DNA of 64,000 nucleotides. Origin: Propionibacterium sp. oral taxon 192 str. F0372. Lineage in GTDB: Bacteria > Actinomycetota > Actinomycetes > Propionibacteriales > Propionibacteriaceae. Positions 26,456 to 35,544 of the stretch are shown one piece after another. Under the pieces are notes generated by a model, which saw only the letters and a list, made by a program, of their open reading frames with translations, searched no databases and was not told where the DNA came from. The stretch lies in NCBI RefSeq assembly GCF_000413315.1, contig NZ_KE340297.1, forward strand, positions 1,438,599 to 1,502,598, given 5' to 3'. A program made the translations under genes and the position numbers. Positions within the stretch are counted from its first letter, which is position 1. Every line of letters begins with the position of its first letter.

Positions 26456-26992
26456 ATGGGGCTCTTCGACTGGATACATGGCGACGACCGGGAGCAAGCT
26501 GCTGACCTCCCGGTCGCCGCACCCCCCACCTCCGACGACATTGAGGCCGCATTGAAGCGGGCCGAGCAGATGGTGCTGGAGGCCCAAGTGCCCACCGCCG
26601 TGTTGGCCCGCACCCTGCGCATCATCACCGTGGTGCGCCAGATCGTCCCGCGGTTGGGGAATCTCGGCCTGCAATCCCAAGAGGCCTACACCGTCGTCGC
26701 GACCTCCACCGACTATCTTCCTGAATCACTCGCCTCCTATCTAGCCCTTCCTCGCGACTGGGCCGACACCCGCGAAGTGGCCAATGGGAAGTCGTCGTTG
26801 CTGCTGCTCATCGACCAACTCGACCTGCTGGGGGTGACGATCGATCGCATGTACGACGCTGCGAACCGTCAGGATGCCGCATCCCTGGCTGCTCAGGGCG
26901 TCTTCCTCAACGAGAAACTTGGTGGGGTGCGCACCGTCGTGCGCATGGAGGAGAGCGCTCCAGCAAAAAACAACCCCCTGGATCTGGACTGA
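26456..26992 (+). CDS. 178-aa helical partner of TelA, function unknown
   Basis: Starts 1 bp after the telA stop, so it is co-translated. It begins M-G-L-F-D-W and is mainly helical: residues 25-60 ('DIEAALKRAEQMVLEAQVPTAVL...'), a hydrophobic core at about 110-140 and an acidic end. No membrane segment. In other bacteria TelA is often next to XpaC-like proteins; this one occupies that place and has similar size, but I cannot show homology. Confidence 0.65.
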   Translation: MGLFDWIHGDDREQAADLPVAAPPTSDDIEAALKRAEQMVLEAQVPTAVLARTLRIITVVRQIVPRLGNLGLQSQEAYTVVATSTDYLPESLASYLALPRDWADTREVANGKSSLLLLIDQLDLLGVTIDRMYDAANRQDAASLAAQGVFLNEKLGGVRTVVRMEESAPAKNNPLDLD

Positions 26993-27317
26993 CGTGTGGC
27001 GATGCTCCAGTTCGTCCGCTCACCGGTTGAGGCTGAGGCGACCTGGACGGGCGCGTGTGGGAATGTCGTGTTCCGCGATGGCCGACAGGCAAGAGGATGC
27101 CCGGTGGCGGTCGTGTCATTGGGGCTTACGGCCGGGTCAACGAAACCGTGTGGAGATGCGGTCCCTGTCTTCTCCCTGAACGGTCCCACCCGGGTTGTCT
27201 GCCCTCTGAGCGATGTGATTTGGTGTGTGCGGGCTTGGGCCGCTGTGGCAGTGCCCGGTTTCAGTATTGGGCGTGTGCTGGGCCCAGAAATACAGGCAGC
27301 TATCTGGAAGGGGCTTC
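26993..27317 (+). other. 325-bp intergenic gap
   Basis: No convincing gene, RNA or hairpin. An open frame from GTG 26996 runs through it but has no ribosome-binding site and its Cys/Trp/Gly-rich translation is not protein-like. A GGAAGGGG ribosome-binding site for the next gene lies at its end. It probably holds the promoter of the ABC operon. Confidence 0.4.
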
Positions 27318-28079
27318 GTGGTGGACACCGATGCGCCGGTCGTCGTCGCTCGTGATCTCGCGAAGGTGTACCAGGTGGGCAGTGCTCCCGTCGTCGCCCT
27401 GAACCGGGTCAGCCTGGAGATTCCGCGTGGCACCTTCGCCGCGGTGGTAGGCACCTCCGGTTCCGGGAAGTCAACCCTGCTGAATATGCTCGGCGGGCTG
27501 GAGAAGCCGACTGCCGGTGAGGTGTGGGTGGCCGGGCAGCCGCTGCACAGCTTCGGCGAGGATGAGCTGGTGAAGTTCCGGCGCGAGAATGTCGGTTTCG
27601 TCTTCCAGTCCTTCAACCTCATCGCATCCATGACTGCCATGGAGAATGTCGCCTGGCCGCTCGCCTTCCAGGGTGTTGGCAAGCAAGAACGCTTAGTTAG
27701 GGCTAGGGCAGCCCTGATGCGGATGGGCTTGGAATCTCATCTCGACCACCGCCCGAACCAGATGTCCGGTGGCCAGCAGCAGCGTGTCGGCATCGCACGG
27801 GCGCTGGTGGTCAATCCCAGCATCGTCTTCGCCGACGAACCCACCGGCAACCTCGATTCACGCACCGCCGAGACCACCTTGAACCTGTTCCGGCAGCTGT
27901 GCACCAGATACCACCAGACCTGGGTGATGGTCACCCACGACAACCACCTGGCATCCTTCGCAGACATGGTCATCAGGATCAGCGATGGCCGTATTGTCTC
28001 GGTGGAGCGCCCCAATCATGATGGCGCAGCCGTCCCCGCTGCCGCCCCAATGGGAACGAGCCCCGATAGGAGCCGATGA
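27318..28079 (+). CDS. MacB/LolD-type ABC transporter ATP-binding protein
   Basis: 253 aa from GTG 27318 (GTG 27321 is equally possible). Walker A 'GTSGSGKST', Q-loop 'VFQSFNLI', signature 'MSGGQQQR', Walker B '[12 protein letters not shown]' and H-loop 'THD' are all present. The 'EPTGNLDS' variant marks the MacB/FtsE/LolD subfamily, which couples to FtsX-type permeases and works on the outside of the membrane. The next gene overlaps by 4 bp, and the permease follows it, giving an ATPase, an exported partner and a permease. Confidence 0.92.
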   Translation: MVDTDAPVVVARDLAKVYQVGSAPVVALNRVSLEIPRGTFAAVVGTSGSGKSTLLNMLGGLEKPTAGEVWVAGQPLHSFGEDELVKFRRENVGFVFQSFNLIASMTAMENVAWPLAFQGVGKQERLVRARAALMRMGLESHLDHRPNQMSGGQQQRVGIARALVVNPSIVFADEPTGNLDSRTAETTLNLFRQLCTRYHQTWVMVTHDNHLASFADMVIRISDGRIVSVERPNHDGAAVPAAAPMGTSPDRSR

Positions 28080-29632
28080 TGATTCGCCGTGTTCTAGCAG
28101 TGATTGCCGCGCTGGCGGCCATGGTGCTGACGCCCTTGGCGACGGCGCATGCCGACGACCCGGTGGAGCCGCCGAAAACAGCCAATGTCCGGGTCGGGCA
28201 GGGTGCCGTGCCTCAGGGCAGGGCCGGTGGAGAGATGAACGTCACCATCCCGCTGACGAACGTGGGGGATGGCGAAGCGCGGGATGTCGTCATTGTTCCG
28301 CAGATCTCGACCAAGTCGGCATCCTTCCCCTTCAAGATCACTCAGCAGTACTACGCGAAGCGGGTTGACCAGCCCATCGCTCCCGGCAGCACGGTGGATG
28401 TCGATCTGGGCAACTTCACCCTGCGGGATGACCTGGCCAGCGGCTACTATGCGCTGCCGCTCAAGGTTCTGTACAAGCAGCCGCAGGACGGGAAGACAGA
28501 GATCGTTGACACGGCGGTCTACATTGGTGTTGAGGGTGTTGCAACTCCGCCATCAGACAACCCTTCTGCGCCCGGCAATCCTGCTCCGAATGTTCCGGCT
28601 CCCATCACTACAGCTCCGCCGCAATCCCTTGAGGTCAGTCTCAATCAAGGTGGCGGTGTACCCAACTACGGTGGTGGGGGAGGAGCCCCGCAGGTCGACA
28701 CCCCGGGTGGTACAGGTGCGGCGCCTGCCGGTTCCACCGGTGGGTCCTCGGTACCTCGTGTGCTGATCACCTCCTTCACCACCGATCCGCCCGAGGTGCT
28801 GGCAGGCTCCAACTTCAAACTGGCGCTCACTTTGACGAATATGTCGTCGGATACCTCAATCGGGAACCTGAAACTTACCGTCGGCTCGGCTGAGTCCTCG
28901 CTGCTGCCGGTCAACGGCGCATCCTCGGCCTACGTGGCCGCCATCGGTGCGGGTGCTGCGGCCGGGGTCACCTTGGAGTACCGGGCCCTGCCGACCCTGG
29001 AGGAGCGCCCCTATCAGCTGACCGTGCGCCTGGAATACGAAAATGGTGCCGATCGTTCCCCGGTGACCGCCGAGGAGACGATCGCTGTTGTCGTCAAGCA
29101 GCCGTCGCGGGCCGACACCTCCACCCTGAAGGTGACCCCGGATTCGCTGTCGGTTGGGGAGGAAGCCAATGTCTCTTTCACCGTGCAGAATCTCGGCAAA
29201 TCCGTGCTCTACAACACCCGGGTGAAGCTCAAGGACAACAAAACACTGAAATCCGAAGGTACTTTCATCGGAAACATCGCCCCCGGGACGGCCGGTGCTG
29301 CCGATGTGATGCTTTCTGCCGAGAAGGAAGGCAAGACCAAGGCGGTTCTCGAGATCTCCTATGAGGATTCCTCCGGCAAGCCCTCTTCCTTCGAGCGGAC
29401 CCTAGATCTGGATATCACGCAGGCGGTTGCCGCACCCAAGAACCCGGGCAGCGACCAGGCATCGGGCCAGGGTATGGGGTTGTTGCTCCCCCTGCTTCTC
29501 CTGCTCTTGGTGGCCGGTGCCGTCGCTGGGTTCGTGTTGAACCAGCGTCGCAAGAAACGCCGCGCCGAAGAACTGGCAGAGTCGATGGCCCAGCTGGATT
29601 CCACCCCGATCTTCCCGCCCGACTTCCAGTGA
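28076..29632 (+). CDS. Exported CARDB-like adhesion/sensor protein, membrane-anchored
   Basis: 518 aa. Signal peptide ending A-H-A-D near residue 25. Two or three immunoglobulin-like domains of the CARDB/COG1361 kind: residues 35-150 ('NVTIPLTNVGDGEARDVVIVP') and about 225-460 ('VSFTVQNLGKSVLYNTRVKLKD'). A Gly/Pro linker joins them. One membrane helix at about 473-497 (L-rich) is followed by a basic cytoplasmic tail, so most of it is outside. It overlaps the ATPase and abuts the permease and probably feeds signal or substrate to that transporter. Confidence 0.78.
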   Translation: MMIRRVLAVIAALAAMVLTPLATAHADDPVEPPKTANVRVGQGAVPQGRAGGEMNVTIPLTNVGDGEARDVVIVPQISTKSASFPFKITQQYYAKRVDQPIAPGSTVDVDLGNFTLRDDLASGYYALPLKVLYKQPQDGKTEIVDTAVYIGVEGVATPPSDNPSAPGNPAPNVPAPITTAPPQSLEVSLNQGGGVPNYGGGGGAPQVDTPGGTGAAPAGSTGGSSVPRVLITSFTTDPPEVLAGSNFKLALTLTNMSSDTSIGNLKLTVGSAESSLLPVNGASSAYVAAIGAGAAAGVTLEYRALPTLEERPYQLTVRLEYENGADRSPVTAEETIAVVVKQPSRADTSTLKVTPDSLSVGEEANVSFTVQNLGKSVLYNTRVKLKDNKTLKSEGTFIGNIAPGTAGAADVMLSAEKEGKTKAVLEISYEDSSGKPSSFERTLDLDITQAVAAPKNPGSDQASGQGMGLLLPLLLLLLVAGAVAGFVLNQRRKKRRAEELAESMAQLDSTPIFPPDFQ

Positions 29633-31147
29633 GTGGCGATGAAGTGGTCTGATCTGCTCCAATCGAGTCTCAGCGCGCTGCGTCAACGGTTCTTTCGCAC
29701 CGCGATGACGGTGTTGGGTGTGATCATCGGAACGATGTCGGTGGTCGTCATGGTCTCGCTGGGTGTGGGCATGTCGCAATCCCTGGTCGATGATTCCGCC
29801 GACGATGCGAGCCTTACCAGGGTAACGGTGACCGGCGGCGAGAACACCTCCGAGGATGGTCGCAAGGTCACCAAGGTGATGAACAAATCGACCATTCAGA
29901 ATCTGTCGCGCATAGCCGGGGTGAATGCCGTGGTTCCCGTCTATCAGGTGAGTCTCAAGGCGACCGCCGGCGGGAAGTCGGGTTCCTTGACGGTGGTCGG
30001 CATCCCGGCCGATGCCATGGAATCCCAGGGGTTCAAGCTCGCCCAGGGCCAGATTCCAACGCGTGGCGATGGGTTTGCACTGGTGATGGGCTCCAAGGTG
30101 GACTGGGAGTTCGGTGTCTCCGCGGCCCAGAAGCAGCAGGGAGAACAGGGACATATGGATTGGATGCATGAGCAGGTCTTTGTCGACCTCGGCATCCAGG
30201 GCTCCTCTGATTCCCCCACCGGCGGCGGTGGGGCGGCTGGCGGCAGCGGTACCACCACCGGGGACGGTGGTTCCACGACGGATGGGACGACAGGTGGCTC
30301 TAGTGGTGGGACGACCGGCGGATCTGGCGGCGGGGCGATGGGTGGCACCAGCGGGGGCGGTGGTTCCACGACGGGTGGCGGCACCACCGGTGGGTTCGCA
30401 TCATCGGCGCCCAGGAAGGTCGTCGCACCGGTGAGCGGGGTGCTGGCCGGTAATCCCAATACCTACTCCTCCGACGACTTCAGTACCTTTGTCGACTTGG
30501 ACCGGCTCATTGATGCGATGCGCAAGGCTAATCCTTCTCAGGCGCTGCCGGGTCAGCCCGCCACCGCCGACGGAAGGCCACGCGGAACCGATTTCGTCTA
30601 CTCCCAGGTGTATCTGAATGCTGAGAGCCCGCAGCGGGCCGAAGAACTGACTAGTGAGCTGCGCCAGGAGGGTTACAGCACTACATCCAATATTGAGTTG
30701 ATCAAGCAGATGCAACAGACCGCAGGCATCGTCCAAGCCGTGTTTGGAGCGATCGGTTTCATCTCCTTGCTGGTCGCGGCCATCGGTATCGCTAACACGA
30801 TGATGATGTCGGTCTACGAGCGCACCAAGCAGATCGGCGTGATGAAGGTTCTGGGTGCCTCGTTACGTGACATCAGGCGGATGTTCCTTGTCGAATCGGC
30901 CTTCATCGGATTCTTTGGTGGGTTCACGGGTCTGATCTTGTCGTGGTTGATCTCCTTGGTGATGAATGCAGCGCTGGCCGGGCTTACCTCGGTGGCTGGT
31001 TCAGACCCGAAACCGATCTCGATCATCCCGGTCTGGTTAGCTCTGGCATCGGTCATCTTCGCGACGCTCATCGGAACCCTCGCTGGAGTTATGCCAGCCC
31101 AGCGGGCGATGAAGCTTTCCCCGCTGGCTGCGATCCGATCTGAGTAA
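29633..31147 (+). CDS. MacB/FtsX-type permease with a Gly/Ser/Thr-rich insert
   Basis: 504 aa. TM1 near residues 22-48 ('TAMTVLGVIIGTMSVVVMVSLGVGM'), a large external MacB_PCD domain, then three helices at about 365-390, 420-445 and 465-490 with 'NTMMMSVYERTKQIGVMKVLGAS'. This is the FtsX fold. Inside the external domain, residues 195-262 are almost only Gly, Ser and Thr, which most MacB proteins lack. Such transporters drive mechanical work outside the cell (lipoprotein release, wall hydrolase control, peptide export). GTG 29633 or ATG 29639 may be the start. Confidence 0.88.
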   Translation: MAMKWSDLLQSSLSALRQRFFRTAMTVLGVIIGTMSVVVMVSLGVGMSQSLVDDSADDASLTRVTVTGGENTSEDGRKVTKVMNKSTIQNLSRIAGVNAVVPVYQVSLKATAGGKSGSLTVVGIPADAMESQGFKLAQGQIPTRGDGFALVMGSKVDWEFGVSAAQKQQGEQGHMDWMHEQVFVDLGIQGSSDSPTGGGGAAGGSGTTTGDGGSTTDGTTGGSSGGTTGGSGGGAMGGTSGGGGSTTGGGTTGGFASSAPRKVVAPVSGVLAGNPNTYSSDDFSTFVDLDRLIDAMRKANPSQALPGQPATADGRPRGTDFVYSQVYLNAESPQRAEELTSELRQEGYSTTSNIELIKQMQQTAGIVQAVFGAIGFISLLVAAIGIANTMMMSVYERTKQIGVMKVLGASLRDIRRMFLVESAFIGFFGGFTGLILSWLISLVMNAALAGLTSVAGSDPKPISIIPVWLALASVIFATLIGTLAGVMPAQRAMKLSPLAAIRSE

Positions 31148-31274
31148 ATCAGGGCGAATCAGGCCAGTCTCGGGGTGATCTCGATCCTGAAATGTCCACC
31201 TCGGATGCTAGGTTGAATGGGCTGTCGGCCACGACCCCCGTGGCCGGTAGTGCGATGAGGACCGGAGGACGGCA

Positions 31275-32966
31275 ATGACGAGCGATTCGCTGCGTTCAGC
31301 ACTGGCAGAGTTGGCCGAGGTGGCCGAGGACCTGGATATCGATGCCGACACCGCGCGAAATGAGGGACTCCACTTGGCTGCGGCCCTCGCGGAGCCAGCC
31401 CCCGGGGCCTTCCAAGACTGGGCCAGTGCCCAAGAAATTCCCGCCGACGCGACCGCCTTCTTCGCGGCGGCAGCCAAGGGCAGGAGATATCGCGTCGTGC
31501 CCACGCCAACGTTGGCTTCGCTCAGTGGCGCCAATGCCGATTCCTACCGCAATGCCCTTGCCAAGGTGATCCAAGCCTCCTGTCTGCTGGGCACCCCCAA
31601 TGCCCAGGTTGCGGAGAACGCATCCGCCGCATTGATGGCCCAGGCAGGAACGGCCCCGACGCCGGGGGGTGCCCCCACTCAGTCGGCAGTCCCTGCGCAA
31701 TCCCCGCCCGGGTCCACCTCAATGCCCGGGACCAACCCCTTCGAGCTTCCCCCCCAGGTGCAGGCCTCCGCCGACCGGCTCAAGGCGATGGAGGAGTTCT
31801 CCAAGGTGGGCAACCAGATGTTCTCTGGGGTACTTGCTCAGATGCAGGAGAATCAGGCCCGTCTGGAAGCGATGCGCACCCAGTCCTTCATCCCATCCTT
31901 TCCCACCTCACCCGCCCTGCCCACCGGCGATGCCCCTAACCCTGGAGCAGCCCCGGTTCAGGAGCAGGCTCCCGTCCAGGCCATCCAGTCCCCAGAACAA
32001 CCCGGTGCCGAGCAACCCGAACCGGAGGAGGAGCCGCGTTCGGTGGAGGAGCTACTCGCCGAACTTGACGAGCTCACCGGACTCGACGAAGTGAAGTCGG
32101 AGATCCGTCGTCAGGCCGCGATTCTCAAGGTGCAGGCCAAGCGGGCCGATGCTGGGCTGAAGGTGCCTACCATCACCCGCCACTTGGTCTTCGTCGGTAA
32201 TCCGGGCACCGGCAAGACGACCGTCGCCCGGTTGGTGTCCGGCATCTACAAGGCCTTGGGTCTGCTCTCCAAGGGGCAGCTCGTCGAGGTGGACCGCTCT
32301 GAACTGGTAGCCGGTTATTTGGGCCAGACCGCGACGAAGACATCGGAGGTGGCGGCCTCCGCGATTGGTGGGGTGCTGTTCATTGATGAGGCCTATTCGC
32401 TATCTGGTGACCAGTACGGCGAGGAGTCGATCAACACGTTGGTCAAGGAGATGGAGGACAACCGCGATGACCTGGTGGTCATCGTCGCCGGTTACCCCGG
32501 TCCGATGAAAACCTTCATCGCCGAGAATCCCGGACTGGCCTCACGGTTCCGTACCACGATGCAGTTCGCTAACTATACCGACGAGCAACTCACCCAGATC
32601 TTCACCACGATGGTGGCCAATTCCGACTACGACTTGGCCGATGGTTGCCTTGATGCCTTTGCCGACATGCTGAGCCGTCAGCTTCGTGACGAGACCTTTG
32701 GCAATGGCCGCTACTGCCGCAATGTGCTGGAAGCAGCGATCGGTCACCAAGCGTGGCGATTGCGCGATGAGACGGCCCCGACGGTCGAACTGCTGCGCAC
32801 CTTGCTGCCTGAAGATCTCTACGGCGACGAGGTTGCATCCCCGGGGGACGAACTCATCCGCGGTGATGTCCAGTCGTCTACCGGCGGGGGCGATGACGAC
32901 GAGGACGGCAATCCAGATTCCAGGAGCGCATCACCCACCCCAGCCGCCGACGAGGAGCAGCAATGA
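31275..32966 (+). CDS. CbxX/CfxQ-type AAA+ ATPase
   Basis: 563 aa. N-terminal helical part (1-115), a Pro/Gln/Glu-rich linker (115-255), then a AAA+ domain at about 260-510: 'LTGLDEVKSEIRRQ', Walker A 'GNPGTGKTT', 'SELVAGYLGQTATKT', Walker B 'GVLFIDEAYSL' and sensor/Arg finger 'GLASRFRTTMQF'. This is the CbxX/SpoVK clade, which includes Rubisco activase CbbX and type VII EccA. An acidic Ser-rich tail ends it. It is first in the coupled series through the FHA gene; RBS GGAGGACGG. Its client is unknown but may be a cluster protein. Confidence 0.9.
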   Translation: MTSDSLRSALAELAEVAEDLDIDADTARNEGLHLAAALAEPAPGAFQDWASAQEIPADATAFFAAAAKGRRYRVVPTPTLASLSGANADSYRNALAKVIQASCLLGTPNAQVAENASAALMAQAGTAPTPGGAPTQSAVPAQSPPGSTSMPGTNPFELPPQVQASADRLKAMEEFSKVGNQMFSGVLAQMQENQARLEAMRTQSFIPSFPTSPALPTGDAPNPGAAPVQEQAPVQAIQSPEQPGAEQPEPEEEPRSVEELLAELDELTGLDEVKSEIRRQAAILKVQAKRADAGLKVPTITRHLVFVGNPGTGKTTVARLVSGIYKALGLLSKGQLVEVDRSELVAGYLGQTATKTSEVAASAIGGVLFIDEAYSLSGDQYGEESINTLVKEMEDNRDDLVVIVAGYPGPMKTFIAENPGLASRFRTTMQFANYTDEQLTQIFTTMVANSDYDLADGCLDAFADMLSRQLRDETFGNGRYCRNVLEAAIGHQAWRLRDETAPTVELLRTLLPEDLYGDEVASPGDELIRGDVQSSTGGGDDDEDGNPDSRSASPTPAADEEQQ

Positions 32967-34225
32967 GCGGCCCCCGACCGGTCACCAGGACAGGCCCCGT
33001 ACCCCAGTGGGGCGCCCCTCCAGCTGGTACGGCGGTTGCTACCGCCAGGCGGGCAGGAACGGGAACAGTTCAGCATTCCCGCACCGGGCTTCCCACCGCG
33101 ACGGTGCTTGGTTGGTGGCGTGCCGTGCTCGTGGTCTCCTGCGTCGCGGCAGCCGTTTTCGCGCCCGGAGTGCTGCGTTCAACCAGTTCCTCGCTGATCG
33201 AGGCTAAGCAGTCAGCACAGATGATGCTGCACCTCAACCAGGCGAAGGGTGATTTGTTGGTCGCCAATTCCGTGGCTTTGTCGAACGCCTTGGCTCCTGG
33301 CAATGGCAAGGTGGTGGCTGAGACAGGGGCTGCCATGGAGGCGCTCACCTCGGCTGCCGATGTCGCCAGCGATGCGGGAACGAACGATGATCGACTCACT
33401 CAGTTGGCAGAGGTCTCCTCCGGGGTGGTTACCTACGTGGCGGCTGTATCGGCCGCAGGCACCGATGCGAATGCGGTGAACACCGCCAGCAACCAACTGC
33501 GCGAATCGGTGCTGCCCACCCTCGATTCCCTCATCGCGGCCGAGAAGCAGGACATTGAGGATGCCCGTAACTCGGCCAGTTGGGCGGTGATCGTCTGGAT
33601 GGGCGGTATCAGCCTGCTCATCGTGCTGGCCAGCATCCACTGTGCCAAGCGCACCCGGCGGGTGCTGAACCTCGGGCTGGTCGCCGCGTTGGCCTTCTCA
33701 GGAGTTGGAGTGTGGCAGTCGTCGCAGCTTGTTGGGTCCTTGTCCGACGGGACCTCGGCGCGGTCGATTGATAGTGCTGCCACTGCGGGTTCGGCCTATT
33801 CGGCCTTGGGTGCTGCCCGTGATGCCCAGCTGCGCTACGTGGTGAGCAGCGCTGCGACGCGGGACGGCATCTCCAATGAGTTCACCGCGAGTCTCCCCAC
33901 CGTGCGTGACGCCGTCGCGGCCCTCGACCCGGCAAACCAGACCGTCCTTGAGCATATCGACGCTTTTGGGACTTCCTTCGAGACGCTGCAAAAGGACATG
34001 GCTGATGGCACGCTCAATGGCGGTCTCCCCGCCGCCAGCGATTTCACGGAAGTGCGTGATTGGTCGGCCACCCAGATCAAGAATTCCCACGGCGATCTGG
34101 CCTCGACGGTTGGCGGGCGGGCCTCCTCGGTAGAGCAGAAGTCGAACATGGTGGCCATTCTCATGGCCGCGGCTGCGATTGCATCGGTTGTCGGGCTTTC
34201 CAGGATCGTCAGGAGGTACCGATGA
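32963..34225 (+). CDS. GlnX-like four-helix-bundle membrane sensor
   Basis: 420 aa. Four membrane segments at about 47-70, 206-226, 232-252 and 394-412, with two large extracytoplasmic helical domains (75-200, 260-390) rich in Ala, Ser and Thr. They resemble chemoreceptor ligand-binding bundles. Size, layout and position two genes before a PknG-type kinase match mycobacterial GlnX, the partner that passes amino-acid signals from GlnH to PknG. Homology is inferred from architecture and context only. No solute-binding lipoprotein lies nearby. Overlaps both neighbours by ATGA. Confidence 0.68.
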   Translation: MSGPRPVTRTGPVPQWGAPPAGTAVATARRAGTGTVQHSRTGLPTATVLGWWRAVLVVSCVAAAVFAPGVLRSTSSSLIEAKQSAQMMLHLNQAKGDLLVANSVALSNALAPGNGKVVAETGAAMEALTSAADVASDAGTNDDRLTQLAEVSSGVVTYVAAVSAAGTDANAVNTASNQLRESVLPTLDSLIAAEKQDIEDARNSASWAVIVWMGGISLLIVLASIHCAKRTRRVLNLGLVAALAFSGVGVWQSSQLVGSLSDGTSARSIDSAATAGSAYSALGAARDAQLRYVVSSAATRDGISNEFTASLPTVRDAVAALDPANQTVLEHIDAFGTSFETLQKDMADGTLNGGLPAASDFTEVRDWSATQIKNSHGDLASTVGGRASSVEQKSNMVAILMAAAAIASVVGLSRIVRRYR

Positions 34226-35544
34226 CCGCCACCGCTCCCCAAGCCCCCGGAAAGCTCGGGCAAGCCGTCGATGCGAATGTGATGCGTGGCTATCTCGGCG
34301 CCCTAGATAGCTGGCTCGTCGCCCGACGCTCCGAGCTGGACGCCCTCGACGAGGCAGTTCGCGCGAACAACGCCCAGCCCCTTATCGGAGACGTGATGCT
34401 CGGCCTGCAGTTGTGGCAGGCAATCCAGAACCGCTTCCACCGGCTGCTCGCCACGTGGGACGGGGGACGGGTGCTGGCGCCCCAGCTGGAGCAGCTGTCG
34501 TCCCTCATCTGGGGGCGGCTCGACGAGCCGGGTTCTGCCGGGGCAACCGGCGCAGGTGGGATGACCCTGCCTGAGGCCTGCCGGATGTCGGATGCGCTGA
34601 CCGCCCAGTTACGTTCCCGGCTGCAGCTCGACCCGCTGGGCACCGAGGCCGTCGGGCGACTCCGTGACGTGCGCGCCACCATGGAACGCCTACGTGACCA
34701 AGTGGCGCTCGAACCCCCGGACCGGGCATCCACATCCGCAGCAAAGTTGGCCGAGTTGGAGGCCCGGCTCGTTGAAATCAACGAGAAAGCGAACCGTGGC
34801 GGCGACATCGGTGGGCTGCTTGGCCCGCTTGAATCCGAATCTGCACGTTTTGAGCGTGACCTGATCGTCGGTGGGGTGATGCGTCGCACTTCCGGTGCGG
34901 GCGGGGCCTCCGAAGACCCGCTCGGCCAGCTGCGCGCCGATCTCATCGCGCGCGGCAAACAACTAGAGCAGATGATCGCCCAGATCGCCCCGATGGTGGC
35001 TTCTCCTCCTGTTTACGCCATTCCTGACGTCACCGCCCTCGGCCCATTGCCGACTGATGTTCAGACCCGTGCGGAGTACGAAAAGCGCCTTCAAAGGGTG
35101 GCGGTGGCGATGGATCACATCGACAGCGCCTGGGCCAAGGCACTGCGTGAGTCACAGATCACCGGTCACATTTCCCCCGGTGATTCCTCGGCAATGCAGA
35201 CCCCGCCGGTCCCAGCGCCGGAGCCGCTTCCGGCCGCTGTAACACCCCCCAGCAACGAGCCGGATGCTTCCGCAGGGCCCGAACCAGAAGCCTCGGTGCA
35301 GGCCACCGAATCCGGCACAACCGATACATCCGGCACCGCGGAAGAGCACGGAACAAAGCAAACGGGCCCTACCGAAGCCAATGAGCCAACCACTCCCGGG
35401 GCAGATGACGCCGTCGGTCATGCTGACCAGCTCATCAAGGCGGTGGATGACCTGTTGGGTGATCTCGATGCCGATCTGTCGGCACTGCTTGTCGCGGCTC
35501 GTGCCGGAGTACGCCGCTGGTCTGCGACCCGGAAGGATTCCTGA
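34222..35544 (+). CDS. 440-aa helical cytoplasmic protein, function unknown
   Basis: Residues 1-300 are mostly amphipathic helix, with coiled-coil stretches ('LAELEARLVEINEKANRGG', 'RADLIARGKQLEQMIAQI'). Residues 315-400 are Pro/Glu/Thr-rich and disordered. The end (400-440) is a short helical domain. No signal, membrane segment or known motif. ATG 34222 overlaps the GlnX-like stop; its stop overlaps the kinase start (TGATG). Such placement suggests an adaptor between the membrane sensor and PknG-like kinase. Confidence 0.75.
   Translation: MTATAPQAPGKLGQAVDANVMRGYLGALDSWLVARRSELDALDEAVRANNAQPLIGDVMLGLQLWQAIQNRFHRLLATWDGGRVLAPQLEQLSSLIWGRLDEPGSAGATGAGGMTLPEACRMSDALTAQLRSRLQLDPLGTEAVGRLRDVRATMERLRDQVALEPPDRASTSAAKLAELEARLVEINEKANRGGDIGGLLGPLESESARFERDLIVGGVMRRTSGAGGASEDPLGQLRADLIARGKQLEQMIAQIAPMVASPPVYAIPDVTALGPLPTDVQTRAEYEKRLQRVAVAMDHIDSAWAKALRESQITGHISPGDSSAMQTPPVPAPEPLPAAVTPPSNEPDASAGPEPEASVQATESGTTDTSGTAEEHGTKQTGPTEANEPTTPGADDAVGHADQLIKAVDDLLGDLDADLSALLVAARAGVRRWSATRKDS

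Noticed and set aside
31275-32966. Calling the CbxX-type ATPase EccA or Rubisco activase
   Set aside because: It has neither the TPR N-terminus of EccA nor Rubisco genes nearby; only the AAA clade can be supported.
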